Notes: generated by a model from the sequence alone, not told the origin. DNA of 7,231 nucleotides from Deltaproteobacteria bacterium (GCA_030595135.1 JAUVDU010000071.1:1-7231), one strand, 5' to 3'. Shown: positions 1-6,732, counted from the first letter of the stretch. Translations and numbers: made by a program.

Positions 1-756
1 CAGGCTGAAAAACGGGGTTTTTTGAAGCCGGGTTCGACAATTGTTGAGGCCACTTCGGGTAATACCGGTATCGCCGTCGCCTTTGTTGGAGTCCATCGCG
101 GTTATCGGGTAATTATAGTAATGCCTGAGGATATGAGCGAAGAGCGCAAAAAAATTATTAAGGCACTCGGCGCGGAACTGGTTTTGACACCGGCCAAAGA
201 GAGTTTGACGGGTTCGGTCAGTAAAGTTAAGGAGATTGCCGCCGGTATCGAAAATTCACATATTCTCGGTCAATTTGAGAATCCTGACAATCCCGAGATT
301 CACTACCGTACGACCGGCTCCGAGTTGTGGAAACAGCTCGAAGGTAACGTCGATGTTTTTGTCGCCGGCGTCGGCAGCGGCGGTACATTAGGTGGGGTTG
401 GCCGTTTTTTGAAAGAGCAGAATCCGAAAATTACAGTAGTTGCCGTCGAACCGGAAAATTCGGCGGCCCTCTTGGGTCAGGAGCCGGGCCTGCATCAGAT
501 TCAAGGGATTGGTGATGGTTTTGTGCCGCCGGTTCTCGATGTTTCTCTGATTGATGAGGTTGTCACCGTTAGTGATGATGACGCAATTGCCACGGCTCGG
601 AAATTGGCCCGACTTGAGGGAACCATGGTTGGTACCTCCTCTGGAGCCAATGTCTGGGCGGCAATGAAACTGGCGCAGCGTTTCGGCCCGGACAAACGGG
701 TGGCAACGATCCTGCCGGATCGGATTGAAAGATATTTCAGCACCAGCCTGATTTGA
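1..756 (+). CDS. cysK: Cysteine synthase (O-acetylserine sulfhydrylase), 5'-truncated by window edge
   Basis: Makes L-cysteine from O-acetylserine and sulfide, using PLP in the cytoplasm. The frame is open from base 1 (QAEKRGFLKPG), so 251 residues are visible. Family members are usually about 305-320 residues; some 55-60 N-terminal residues, including the PLP-binding lysine, lie outside the window. The TTG at 22 is internal, not the start. Visible motifs are the substrate-binding loop SGNTG (about residues 19-23), QFENPDNPEIH, the phosphate-binding AGVGSGGT, and QGIGDGFVP. These favour CysK over CysM. The end is odd: the usual LPDSGERYLS reads LPDRIERYFS, so the serine that contacts the PLP ring nitrogen in characterised enzymes is Arg, and the next Gly is Ile. 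This may be real divergence, or two compensating indels or base errors. gatA starts 16 bases downstream, so co-transcription is likely. The family assignment is secure; activity is less certain because of the altered motif. Confidence 0.93.
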   Translation, partial: QAEKRGFLKPGSTIVEATSGNTGIAVAFVGVHRGYRVIIVMPEDMSEERKKIIKALGAELVLTPAKESLTGSVSKVKEIAAGIENSHILGQFENPDNPEIHYRTTGSELWKQLEGNVDVFVAGVGSGGTLGGVGRFLKEQNPKITVVAVEPENSAALLGQEPGLHQIQGIGDGFVPPVLDVSLIDEVVTVSDDDAIATARKLARLEGTMVGTSSGANVWAAMKLAQRFGPDKRVATILPDRIERYFSTSLI

Positions 757-772
757 AGGAATTTAGCAAATT

Positions 773-2251
773 ATGGAACTCTATAACTGCTCTTTAGAAG
801 AGCTCTGGCAGCGTCTCGAAAAGGGTGAGGTCTCCTCACTCGAAGTGACGCGCTCGGTTTTTAAACGGATTGCCGACGTCGACGAAACAATTGCGGCTTA
901 TCTTGAAATTGATGAAAAAGGGGCGTTGATTCAGGCCGAAAGTGCCGATGAACGCCGTCGCAAAGGTGATGCTACGACCCCGGTTACCGGAATTCCCTTA
1001 GGTTTGAAAGATCTGCTTTCAACCGTGGGTTTGAAAACGACTTGCGGCTCGAAGATGTTGGCCGATTATCGCCCGGAGTATGATGCTACGGTGGTGACTC
1101 GTTTACGTGAAGCGGGGGCCGTGATTACCGGAAAACTTAATATGGATGAATTCGCGATGGGTTCATCAACGGAAAATTCGGCTTTTAAACCGACGTGTAA
1201 TCCCTGGGACAGCGGCCGGGTGCCCGGAGGTTCCAGTGGCGGTTCGACCGCCGCTGTGGCCTCAGCTACGGCAATTGCGACGTTGGGTTCGGATACCGGC
1301 GGCTCAATTCGTCAGCCCGCCTCTTTTTGTGGGGTTGTGGGCATGAAACCGACCTATGGCCGGGTTTCTCGTTATGGTTTGATCGCCTTTGCCTCTTCAC
1401 TCGATCAAATTGGCCCGGTAACTTTAACCGTGGCCGATGCTGCTTTGTTACTTAGCGTCATTGCCGGGCATGATGAGCGTGATTCAACCTCGGTGAATAC
1501 TCCGGTTCCCGATTATTACGGCAATCTTAAACAGGATATTAAAGGCTTAAAGATCGGCGTTCCCAAAGAGTATTTCGGCGCCGGTCTTGATCCGGAAGTA
1601 GAGGCCGCAGTCCGGCTCGGTTGCCGTCAATTGGCTGATGCCGGGGCGCAATTTGCTGATGTCTCTCTGCCGCATACCGATTATGCGGTGGCGACCTATT
1701 ATCTTCTGGCCACCGCCGAAGCGAGTTCCAATCTCGCCCGTTATGATGGTGTTAAATACGGTTTTCGCGCCGAAAATACGGATGGTTTGCTTGATATGTA
1801 CCGCACAACCCGGGCTCAAGGCTTCGGAGATGAGGTCAAGCGACGGATTATGCTTGGTACTTATGCTCTGTCGGCGGGCTATTACGATGCCTACTATCGT
1901 AAAGCCCAGCAGGTGCGAACCTTGATTACTCGGGATTTTGATGAAGTTTTTGCTGATAATGATATTATTGTCGCTCCGGTTTGCCCGACTCCGGCTTTTG
2001 CTTTTGGCGAGAAGATTGACGATCCTTTGTCGATGTATCTTTCCGATATCTTGACGATTCCGGTTAATCTGGCCGGTCTGCCGGCGATTTCGGTGCCTTG
2101 TGGTTTTACCAAAAGCGGACTCCCGATCGGCTTGCAGCTGATTGCCAAACCTTTTGCTGAAGAGACCCTTTTGCGGGTGGCCTGGCATTACGAACAGATG
2201 GCTGGCTGGGCTGGTCGGCGGCCGGAACTGGTCACAAAGGCGGTGAATTAA
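773..2251 (+). CDS. gatA: Asp/Glu-tRNA(Asn/Gln) amidotransferase subunit A
   Basis: Amidase subunit of the GatCAB complex. It hydrolyses glutamine and supplies ammonia for converting Glu-tRNA(Gln), and in some bacteria Asp-tRNA(Asn), to the amidated form. The 492-residue length is normal (about 485-490). The amidase-signature Ser-cisSer-Lys triad is intact: Lys79 in GLKD, Ser154 in PGGSSGGS (152-158) and Ser178 in [11 protein letters not shown] (173-183). This is the same numbering as I recall for Staphylococcus aureus Gat[15 protein letters not shown] (124-137) is also typical. The ATG start fits the family N-terminus. An AAGGA at 756-760 lies 12 bases upstream, a rather long spacing, and partly overlaps the cysK stop. 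The gene sits between cysK and gatB, with only 2 bases to gatB, so the two subunits are probably translationally coupled. The smaller subunit gene, gatC, is not adjacent in the visible sequence. Overlapping reading frames on both strands are shadows. Confidence 0.97.
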   Translation: MELYNCSLEELWQRLEKGEVSSLEVTRSVFKRIADVDETIAAYLEIDEKGALIQAESADERRRKGDATTPVTGIPLGLKDLLSTVGLKTTCGSKMLADYRPEYDATVVTRLREAGAVITGKLNMDEFAMGSSTENSAFKPTCNPWDSGRVPGGSSGGSTAAVASATAIATLGSDTGGSIRQPASFCGVVGMKPTYGRVSRYGLIAFASSLDQIGPVTLTVADAALLLSVIAGHDERDSTSVNTPVPDYYGNLKQDIKGLKIGVPKEYFGAGLDPEVEAAVRLGCRQLADAGAQFADVSLPHTDYAVATYYLLATAEASSNLARYDGVKYGFRAENTDGLLDMYRTTRAQGFGDEVKRRIMLGTYALSAGYYDAYYRKAQQVRTLITRDFDEVFADNDIIVAPVCPTPAFAFGEKIDDPLSMYLSDILTIPVNLAGLPAISVPCGFTKSGLPIGLQLIAKPFAEETLLRVAWHYEQMAGWAGRRPELVTKAVN

Positions 2252-2253
2252 TT

Positions 2254-3687
2254 ATGGATTATGAAATTGTTATCGGCCTGGAGGTTCATTGCCAACTATT
2301 GACCGAGACCAAGATTTTTTGTGGTTGTTCAACCCATTTTGGTAATCCTCCGAATCAGAATACCTGCCCGGTCTGCACCGGGATGCCCGGAGCGTTGCCG
2401 GTTTTAAGTCGCAAGGTCGTCGATTTTGCGATTCGGGCCGGTCTGGCGACCGCCTGTGAGATTACGCCAAGCAGCGTCTTTGCCCGGAAAAACTATTTTT
2501 ATCCTGATCTGCCGAAAGGTTATCAGATTTCGCAATTTGAACTGCCTATCTGCCTTGGTGGCCACCTCGATATTGAGGTCGCCGGAGAGAGTAAGCGCAT
2601 CGGCATTACGCGGATTCATATGGAGGAAGATGCCGGTAAACTGGTGCATCCTGAACATGAGCACGGTGTCAGTTATGTAGATTACAACCGCGCCTGTGTA
2701 CCTCTGATCGAGATTGTCAGCGAACCTGATATGCGCTCTGCCGCCGAAGCCGTTGCCTATCTTAAAGCGATGCGTGAGATTATGGTCTATCTTGGGGTTT
2801 GTGATGGCAATATGGAGGAGGGCAGCTTTCGCTGTGACGCCAATATATCGCTTCGCCGCTGGGGCGCTCCGGAATTCGGCATTCGGGCTGAATTAAAGAA
2901 TATGAACTCCTTTCGCAATGTCCAGCGGGCTATCGAATATGAGGTTGAACGCCAGATGGATATCCTTGATGGCGGCGGTCAGGTGGTGCAAGAGACCCGT
3001 TTATGGAATGTCGATCGTGGTATCAGCATGTCGATGCGCGGCAAAGAGGAGGCCCACGACTATCGTTATTTTCCCGATCCCGATCTTTTGCCGGTGGTCG
3101 TCGATGAAGCTTGGGTCGAGGCTGTCCGCCGGAGTTTACCCGAACTTCCGGTGGCCAAGCGTCAGCGCTTTCTTGATGACTACGCGATTCCTTTGGCTGA
3201 TGCCGAAGTTTTAACCGCAGACCGGGCCATGGCCGATTATTTCGAGGCGGTCGTAAAACTTTCTTCCTCGCCGAAATTAGCAGCCAACTGGATTATGGTT
3301 GAGCTCATGAAATTTCTCAATGACGATAAAACCGATATCACGCATTGTCCGGTAACGCCGCAGGGTTTGTCTGAACTCTTAAGCTTGATTGAAGATGGTA
3401 CAATCAGCGGCAAGATCGGCAAACAGGTTTTTGCGCAAATGTACAGCACCGCCGATAACAACCCTCGAAAAATTGTCGAAGATCAGGGCTTGGCTCAAAT
3501 GTCGGACTCCGGTGAGCTCGAGGCCATGATTGATGAGATTATTGTCGCTAACGGTGATAAAGTTACGGAGTATCAGCAGGGCAAAGTTAAACTTTTTGGT
3601 TTTTTTGTCGGTCAGGTGATGAAAAAGAGCAAAGGTCAAGCTAACCCGCAAATGGTCAACAAGCTGCTTAAAGAGAAGATCGGTTAA
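2254..3687 (+). CDS. gatB: Asp/Glu-tRNA(Asn/Gln) amidotransferase subunit B
   Basis: The kinase/transferase subunit of GatCAB. It binds the misacylated tRNA, activates the aminoacyl side chain with ATP and transfers ammonia delivered from GatA. The 477 residues match the usual 475-480. The N-terminus [10 protein letters not shown] is canonical. Four zinc-ligand cysteines are present at Cys23, Cys25, Cys38 and Cys41 (CGC...CPVC). [27 protein letters not shown] and [17 protein letters not shown] follow. The last usually carries Gly where this protein has Cys (NR-A-C), a minor oddity. The C-terminal part is the helical YqeY-like tRNA-binding domain, ending [21 protein letters not shown] lies 2 bases after the gatA stop, and GGTGA at 2242-2246, inside the end of gatA, can serve as ribosome binding site. 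It is apparently the last gene of the cysK-gatA-gatB unit, since hairpins follow within 75 bases. Confidence 0.97.
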   Translation: MDYEIVIGLEVHCQLLTETKIFCGCSTHFGNPPNQNTCPVCTGMPGALPVLSRKVVDFAIRAGLATACEITPSSVFARKNYFYPDLPKGYQISQFELPICLGGHLDIEVAGESKRIGITRIHMEEDAGKLVHPEHEHGVSYVDYNRACVPLIEIVSEPDMRSAAEAVAYLKAMREIMVYLGVCDGNMEEGSFRCDANISLRRWGAPEFGIRAELKNMNSFRNVQRAIEYEVERQMDILDGGGQVVQETRLWNVDRGISMSMRGKEEAHDYRYFPDPDLLPVVVDEAWVEAVRRSLPELPVAKRQRFLDDYAIPLADAEVLTADRAMADYFEAVVKLSSSPKLAANWIMVELMKFLNDDKTDITHCPVTPQGLSELLSLIEDGTISGKIGKQVFAQMYSTADNNPRKIVEDQGLAQMSDSGELEAMIDEIIVANGDKVTEYQQGKVKLFGFFVGQVMKKSKGQANPQMVNKLLKEKIG

Positions 3688-3711
3688 GCTGTGAATCTGT
3701 AGATTTTAGTT

Positions 3712-3735
3712 CAGTGTGACCTGAGTGTCTCACTG
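3712..3735 (+). other. Imperfect hairpin downstream of gatB
   Basis: CAGTGTGAC (3712-3720) can pair with GTCTCACTG (3727-3735): 9 bp with one mismatch around a 6-base loop. No T-tract follows directly. It lies just ahead of a second hairpin and may help block exonucleases at the 3' end of the gat transcript; that role is inference. Confidence 0.45.
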
Positions 3736-3737
3736 GC

Positions 3738-3760
3738 AGGGACAATTTTGTCCCTCTTTT
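3738..3760 (+). terminator. Probable weak intrinsic terminator of the cysK-gatAB unit
   Basis: AGGGACAA (3738-3745) and TTGTCCCT (3748-3755) are perfect inverted repeats. The likely RNA fold is a 6-bp GC-rich stem AGGGAC/GTCCCT with a 6-base loop, followed by C and four Ts (3757-3760). It lies 50 bases after the gatB stop, where termination is expected. The short U-tract makes it weaker than the lpxC terminator, so some read-through is possible. Confidence 0.55.
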
Positions 3761-3892
3761 GATGGTTGTGAGTTCTTCAATGATCTTATTTATATGTTGC
3801 AACTATCTGTTTTAAGATATATATTGATATCTATGTAAAGAGTCTTATGGTCATCATGCGGCGCAATCCGGTATCAAGAAGTTGTTGAATTT

Positions 3893-3920
3893 ACTGGATT
3901 TAGTCTTTGTCGGAATGACG
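3893..3920. repeat. Possible decayed dispersed repeat (ACTGGATT...CGGAATGACG)
   Basis: ACTGGATT and CGGAATGACG flank a short middle segment. The outline resembles the common bacterial intergenic palindrome of the form CTGGATTCCCGC...GCGGGAATGACG, but the internal palindrome has been largely lost. The match is from memory of that repeat style and only one copy is visible, so this is tentative. Confidence 0.25.
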
Positions 3921-3951
3921 ATTTAAGAGGGGTGCAGGATTTTGCGATGTT

Positions 3952-3991
3952 CCAACATAGTAGAGATGCCGTATTTAAGGTTTTATGTTGG
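3952..3991. repeat. 8-bp perfect inverted repeat, 24-base spacer
   Basis: CCAACATA (3952-3959) is the exact reverse complement of TATGTTGG (3984-3991). It lies about 100 bases upstream of the lpxC start. It could form a stem in the lpxC leader RNA, or be an operator or the edge of a decayed element. There is no T-tract and nothing shows which. Confidence 0.4.
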
Positions 3992-4089
3992 CCTGAATAA
4001 TGCTTTGTGTTAGATGTTAAATAGTGATTAGTATTATTAATGACTGTATTAAGTGAACAATTAATATTATAAAGGTTTTTTATTACTGT

Positions 4090-5031
4090 ATGTTTTTTCA
4101 AAGAACATTAAAAAAAGAGATATCCTGTGTTGGTATCGGCCTGCATTCAGGAGTCAAGGTCAAGCTGGTCTTAAAACCGGCCCCGGCTGGACATGGAGTC
4201 AAACTGCAGCGAGTTGAGAACGGTCAGGTTATGACGACGATTCCGGCAGCTTCGGAATATGTTGTTGACACCTCTTTGGCTACGACTTTAGGGCATGATG
4301 GTTTTGTCATCGGAACCGTGGAACATCTGCTTTCGGCCTTTTCCGGTCTCGGCGTTGACAATGCTCTGGTTGAAGTCCACGGGCCTGAAGTGCCGATTAT
4401 GGACGGCAGCGCTAATCCGTTTGTTTATCTCATAAAGACAGCTGGGGTTAAACGACAGGTTGAGGCTAAATGTTACATGCGCATGACCGGTACCGTGACC
4501 GTTAATGATGGTGATAAATGGGCCCGTTTGGGGCCGCAGCCACCCTCTTCCAAAGCCTCCCTTTCAATTATCAGCCATATCGATTTTGATCATCCGATGA
4601 TCGGTTCGCAAAGTTTTAACTTCTCTTTTTCCGATGTTTCCTATGATCGCCAGATCAGCCGAGCTCGAACCTTCGGTTTTCTCCATGAAGTCGAATGGAT
4701 GAAAGCCAACAATCTGGCTCTGGGCGGATCTTTGGACAATGCTATTGTCCTTGATGAATACTCCGTGCTTAATGATGATGGTTTGCGTTTTGCCGATGAG
4801 TTCGCCCGCCACAAAGTTTTAGATTGTTTTGGCGATGTCAGTCTCTTAGGAATGCCCGTAATCGGGGTGTTGGAGGCCAATAAAACCGGCCATGCCTTAA
4901 ACCATATGTTGGTTCAAGCTGTACTCGCCAAAGCTGAGGCCTGGGAAAAGGTAACTACCGGCGAGTGGCTAGATAGTTCACAACCAAGCTTCACAGTTCC
5001 GCGTCTGGTGATGGATGAAGCTCTGTTTTAA
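4090..5031 (+). CDS. lpxC: UDP-3-O-acyl-N-acetylglucosamine deacetylase
   Basis: Zinc-dependent cytoplasmic enzyme that deacetylates UDP-3-O-acyl-GlcNAc, the committed step of lipid A synthesis. The 313 residues compare with 303-305 in enterobacteria and pseudomonads. Family features run in order: QRTLKKEI and GIGLHSG (15-21) at the N-terminus; TVEHLLSAFSGLGVDN (76-91) with Glu78 as general base and His79 as zinc ligand; PIMDGSANPF (102-111); IDFDHP (164-169); SRARTFGF (190-197); NLALGGSLDNAIVLDEYSVL; then ARHKVLD with zinc ligands His241 and Asp245; and the catalytic His268 in GHALNH. The residue equivalent to E. coli Cys63 is Ala64. The ATG is fixed by alignment of the N-terminus; no in-frame start lies just upstream. 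The nearest purine-rich site, AAAGG at 4071-4075, is 14 bases away, so initiation may be inefficient. lpxC stands alone, outside a cell-division (ftsZ) context, and is followed by a strong terminator. Confidence 0.97.
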   Translation: MFFQRTLKKEISCVGIGLHSGVKVKLVLKPAPAGHGVKLQRVENGQVMTTIPAASEYVVDTSLATTLGHDGFVIGTVEHLLSAFSGLGVDNALVEVHGPEVPIMDGSANPFVYLIKTAGVKRQVEAKCYMRMTGTVTVNDGDKWARLGPQPPSSKASLSIISHIDFDHPMIGSQSFNFSFSDVSYDRQISRARTFGFLHEVEWMKANNLALGGSLDNAIVLDEYSVLNDDGLRFADEFARHKVLDCFGDVSLLGMPVIGVLEANKTGHALNHMLVQAVLAKAEAWEKVTTGEWLDSSQPSFTVPRLVMDEALF

Positions 5032-5065
5032 CGTTTTTTTATTCGACAAATAAATATATAGTGAC

Positions 5066-5099
5066 AAAAAAAGGGCTCTGAGACAGAGCCCTTTTTTTT
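5066..5099 (+). terminator. Strong intrinsic terminator after lpxC
   Basis: GGGCTCTG (5073-5080) pairs perfectly with CAGAGCCC (5084-5091) across a 3-base loop. Seven As (5066-5072) lie before the stem and eight Ts (5092-5099) after it. The A-tract makes it potentially bidirectional. It lies 34 bases beyond the lpxC stop and separates lpxC from the yjjJ region. Confidence 0.95.
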
Positions 5100-5114
5100 G
5101 GTTTGTCCGGCATT

Positions 5115-5143
5115 GCAGGCATTTCCAGCCTGCGGTACGCAGG
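5115..5143. repeat. GC-rich palindromic element with two alternative hairpins
   Basis: GCAGGC (5115-5120) can pair with GCCTGC (5128-5133). CCTGCG (5129-5134) can instead pair with CGCAGG (5138-5143) across GTA. The two stems share bases 5129-5133 and so exclude each other. The element is an isolated GC-rich island in AT-rich DNA, and its GCAGGC-N7-GCCTGC pattern resembles dispersed REP-like intergenic palindromes. Only one copy is visible in this window. Confidence 0.5.
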
Positions 5144-5164
5144 TGTCATTATATTTAATCATGA

Positions 5165-5188
5165 AGCTATTCATAAAGCCATTCATCT
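5165..5188. repeat. Tandem 12-bp direct repeat upstream of the yjjJ promoter
   Basis: AGCTATTCATAA (5165-5176) is followed at once by AGCCATTCATCT (5177-5188); the first ten bases differ at one position. The repeat lies 7 bases before the -35 box. The same ATTCA core recurs as a second 12-bp-spaced pair downstream of the promoter, which suggests operator half-sites (inference). Confidence 0.4.
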
Positions 5189-5195
5189 TTTCTGT

Positions 5196-5224
5196 TTGAC
5201 AAATTGTAAATTTCTAATTATATT
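5196..5224 (+). promoter_or_regulatory. Near-consensus sigma-70 promoter for yjjJ
   Basis: A perfect -35 hexamer TTGACA (5196-5201), a 17-base spacer and TATATT (5219-5224; 5 of 6 to TATAAT). The predicted transcript starts near 5231, giving a leader of about 65 bases before the ATG. A second TTGACA (5223-5228) overlaps the end of the -10 box but has no -10 partner at normal spacing. TATATT is mirrored by AATATA at 5240-5245, a possible repressor site. Confidence 0.65.
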
Positions 5225-5257
5225 GACATTGATTTGTTTAATATAGTTGATAATGCT

Positions 5258-5276
5258 ATTCACTGATTGATTCACT
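5258..5276. repeat. Second 12-bp-spaced ATTCACT pair in the yjjJ leader
   Basis: ATTCACT occurs at 5258-5264 and again at 5270-5276, a 12-bp step identical to that of the ATTCAT pair at 5169 and 5181. The pair lies between the promoter and the yjjJ ribosome binding site, where a bound repressor would block transcription. The regulatory role is inferred from spacing and position only. Confidence 0.35.
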
Positions 5277-5279
5277 TGT

Positions 5280-5286
5280 AGGGTGA
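5280..5286 (+). promoter_or_regulatory. yjjJ ribosome binding site
   Basis: AGGGTGA, 9 bases before the ATG at 5296. It supports this start. The closer AGG at 5291-5293 leaves only 2 bases and is unlikely to be used. Confidence 0.55.
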
Positions 5287-5295
5287 TTTTAGGTT

Positions 5296-6636
5296 ATGTC
5301 GTCAACCATTAGAAGATATTTGGAGCAGGGGCCTGCTACATCCAGAGAGATTCAGGCTGCTACGGGTCTTTCGCAGGGTTCTGTGTCCCGCAAGCTTAAG
5401 AATATGGAATCCGGTATTATTAAGTTGAAAAGTGGACGGGTGCCTCTATATATGGCGACATGTAATGCTTTCGGGGCAAACGACAGGCTTCCATTGACCA
5501 TTGTCGATGCGCACGGCAACACCGTGCTGGTAGCGCACATTCGGCCTTTAGTTCGTGGTGGTTTTTTTGTAGAACCGGCGACCGGCATATCCTCTTTGCT
5601 CCTAGGTGAAAAAGGGAATGGCCTTTATGACGATCTGCCCTATTTTTTAATAGATCTCAGGCCGCAAGGCTTTATCGGTCGGCAGATTGCCGAGACCATT
5701 GCGGCACAGTTCGATGATTTCCCTTCCGATCCGCGTCTATGGAATACTAATCATATCGGTCGCTATCTGATAGCCAACGGTGACGATCTTCCTGGTAATT
5801 TCAAGTTCGGAGAACCGGCATGGCTCAGGATTCGTCGGAAACCCGAAGCCGTTTCCGACGAAGATTACCCGGCCCTGGCTGATGCGGTTATGGACGGTTT
5901 TGTTCCTGGTTCGTCTGCTGGCGGCGAACAGCCCAAGTTTTCTGTTTTTAGCAAGACTTCGTTATCGTATGTGTTGGTGAAATTCTCCCCTCTGGGTGAT
6001 GATGCCGTCGCTAGGCGCTGGCGGGATATTTTGATTACCGAATTTTACGCTACTGAAGCTATTCACAATCATGACTTTCCGGCGGCTGAAACTCGGTTGC
6101 TAGAGCGAGATGGAAGGCTTTTTCTGGAATCGCAGCGTTTCGACCGGTCGGGGGAGTATGGGCGCATGTCGATGATTTCATTGCAAAGTATCGACGCTGA
6201 ATTTGTCGGTTTGGGAAGCAACTGGCCTAGAGTTATGGATGAATTGCTCCGACTTGATTTAATCAATGGCGCACATTGGTACGACGCGGTCTTTCTTTGG
6301 TGCTTCGGTAAGCTTATCAATAATACCGATATGCATTTAGGGAATCTCAGTCTGGGGATCGACGGCAGTGTTTTTCGGCTCTTGCCTGTTTATGATATGT
6401 GTTCAATGGGGTTCGCACCCAAAAGCGGCGGAGAGGTTCCTTCTTACTCGTTTACCCCGTTAGAGCCAAATCATAAAAACTTAAATTCCGACACTGTTGG
6501 AAATATTGTGACCATGGCCCGTGATTTCTGGGATAGGGTTGCAGGTGATCCGAGGATTTCCCCCGAGCTGGAAGCCTTTTTAAGTGCGGGGAACCCTATT
6601 GACCGGATGCAAAAAAAGCTGTCCGATAGCACATGA
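5296..6636 (+). CDS. yjjJ: HipA-family kinase with N-terminal HTH (YjjJ-type toxin-like protein)
   Basis: A HipA-like Ser/Thr kinase fused to a DNA-binding domain, 446 residues, close to E. coli YjjJ in length and layout. Residues 1-55 form a winged-helix-like region with a helix-turn-helix around 16-37 (SREIQAATGLSQGSVSRKLK). The kinase features that follow match HipA: glycine-rich loop GSSAGGEQPKF (205-215), ATP-binding Lys229 in LVKFSP, RFDR (281-284), the catalytic loop NTDMHLGN (343-350) with Asp345 and Asn350, and metal-binding Asp367 in VYD. All key residues are present, so an active kinase is likely. HipA proper phosphorylates GltX and is paired with HipB; here no separate antitoxin frame is visible on either side, and the fused HTH may substitute for HipB in autoregulation. 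E. coli YjjJ has been reported as toxic when overproduced. Target and toxicity here are unknown. The gene has its own promoter, and the next gene follows after 100 bases. Confidence 0.85.
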   Translation: MSSTIRRYLEQGPATSREIQAATGLSQGSVSRKLKNMESGIIKLKSGRVPLYMATCNAFGANDRLPLTIVDAHGNTVLVAHIRPLVRGGFFVEPATGISSLLLGEKGNGLYDDLPYFLIDLRPQGFIGRQIAETIAAQFDDFPSDPRLWNTNHIGRYLIANGDDLPGNFKFGEPAWLRIRRKPEAVSDEDYPALADAVMDGFVPGSSAGGEQPKFSVFSKTSLSYVLVKFSPLGDDAVARRWRDILITEFYATEAIHNHDFPAAETRLLERDGRLFLESQRFDRSGEYGRMSMISLQSIDAEFVGLGSNWPRVMDELLRLDLINGAHWYDAVFLWCFGKLINNTDMHLGNLSLGIDGSVFRLLPVYDMCSMGFAPKSGGEVPSYSFTPLEPNHKNLNSDTVGNIVTMARDFWDRVAGDPRISPELEAFLSAGNPIDRMQKKLSDST

Positions 6637-6668
6637 CCAGAAGGCTCCAATTGTCCAGAGGAGGGGTG

Positions 6669-6690
6669 CATGACCCGAGTTTCAGTCATG
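6669..6690 (+). other. Inverted repeat between yjjJ and the ADP-ribosylglycohydrolase gene
   Basis: CATGAC (6669-6674) and GTCATG (6685-6690) are exact inverted repeats with a 10-base loop; two G-U pairs can lengthen the stem to 8 in RNA. GGGGA and five Ts (6697-6701) follow. It could be a weak terminator or attenuator after yjjJ, or an operator. The stem is too weak and the T-run too distant for a confident terminator call. Confidence 0.3.
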
Positions 6691-6726
6691 TGGGGATTTT
6701 TGAGTGTATTGACGACAAAACAGAAC

Positions 6727-6732
6727 AGGAGG
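6727..6732 (+). promoter_or_regulatory. Strong Shine-Dalgarno for the ADP-ribosylglycohydrolase gene
   Basis: A full AGGAGG with four Ts before the ATG at 6737. The spacing is slightly short, but this is the best Shine-Dalgarno match in the window, and it fixes the start of the partial gene at the right edge. Confidence 0.8.

Larger units (their letters stand above)
3761..4089. other. AT-rich intergenic region upstream of lpxC, no gene seen
   Basis: About 330 bases between the gat-end hairpins and lpxC, most of it clearly richer in A/T than the coding sequence around it. Reading both strands gives only short frames (for example 13 codons from 3847 and 17 codons from 3947), without good ribosome binding sites or recognisable products. 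A 75-codon frame on the minus strand runs into the lpxC start and is low-complexity, so it is not supported. The stretch holds a small palindrome (AGATAT 3815-3820 with ATATCT 3827-3832), a possible decayed dispersed repeat and a longer inverted repeat. The lpxC promoter must lie here or further upstream. Several AT-rich hexamers could act as -10 boxes, but none has a convincing -35 partner, so none is called. Confidence 0.6.

Noticed and set aside
1547..2188. 213-codon minus-strand open frame inside gatA
   Set aside because: The opposite strand encodes GatA with intact family motifs; the antisense translation shows no recognisable domain and is explained by codon bias.
3874..4101. 75-codon minus-strand frame covering the lpxC upstream region
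   Set aside because: Low-complexity Asn/Thr-rich translation, no clear ribosome binding site, overlaps the lpxC start, and covers a possible repeat and an inverted repeat; it reads as chance in AT-rich DNA.
5161..5199. Short ATG frame (12 codons) ahead of yjjJ as a possible antitoxin or leader peptide
   Set aside because: Ends before the predicted promoter, has no ribosome binding site and is far too short for a HipB-like protein.
5223..5254. Second promoter using TTGACA at 5223 with GATAAT at 5249
   Set aside because: The spacer is 20 bases, too long for a normal sigma-70 promoter; the 17-base-spaced TTGACA/TATATT pair just upstream is much better.
6610..6619. A-AAA-AAG in the correct phase near the end of yjjJ, a dnaX-like -1 slippery heptamer
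   Set aside because: The -1 frame stops after three codons (GCT GTC CGA TAG), giving a product nearly the same length. No downstream stem or upstream stimulatory site stands out, so programmed frameshifting would have no visible purpose.
6709..6714. TTGACG as a -35 box for the ADP-ribosylglycohydrolase gene
   Set aside because: A -10 at normal spacing would fall on the ribosome binding site and start codon, leaving no leader.
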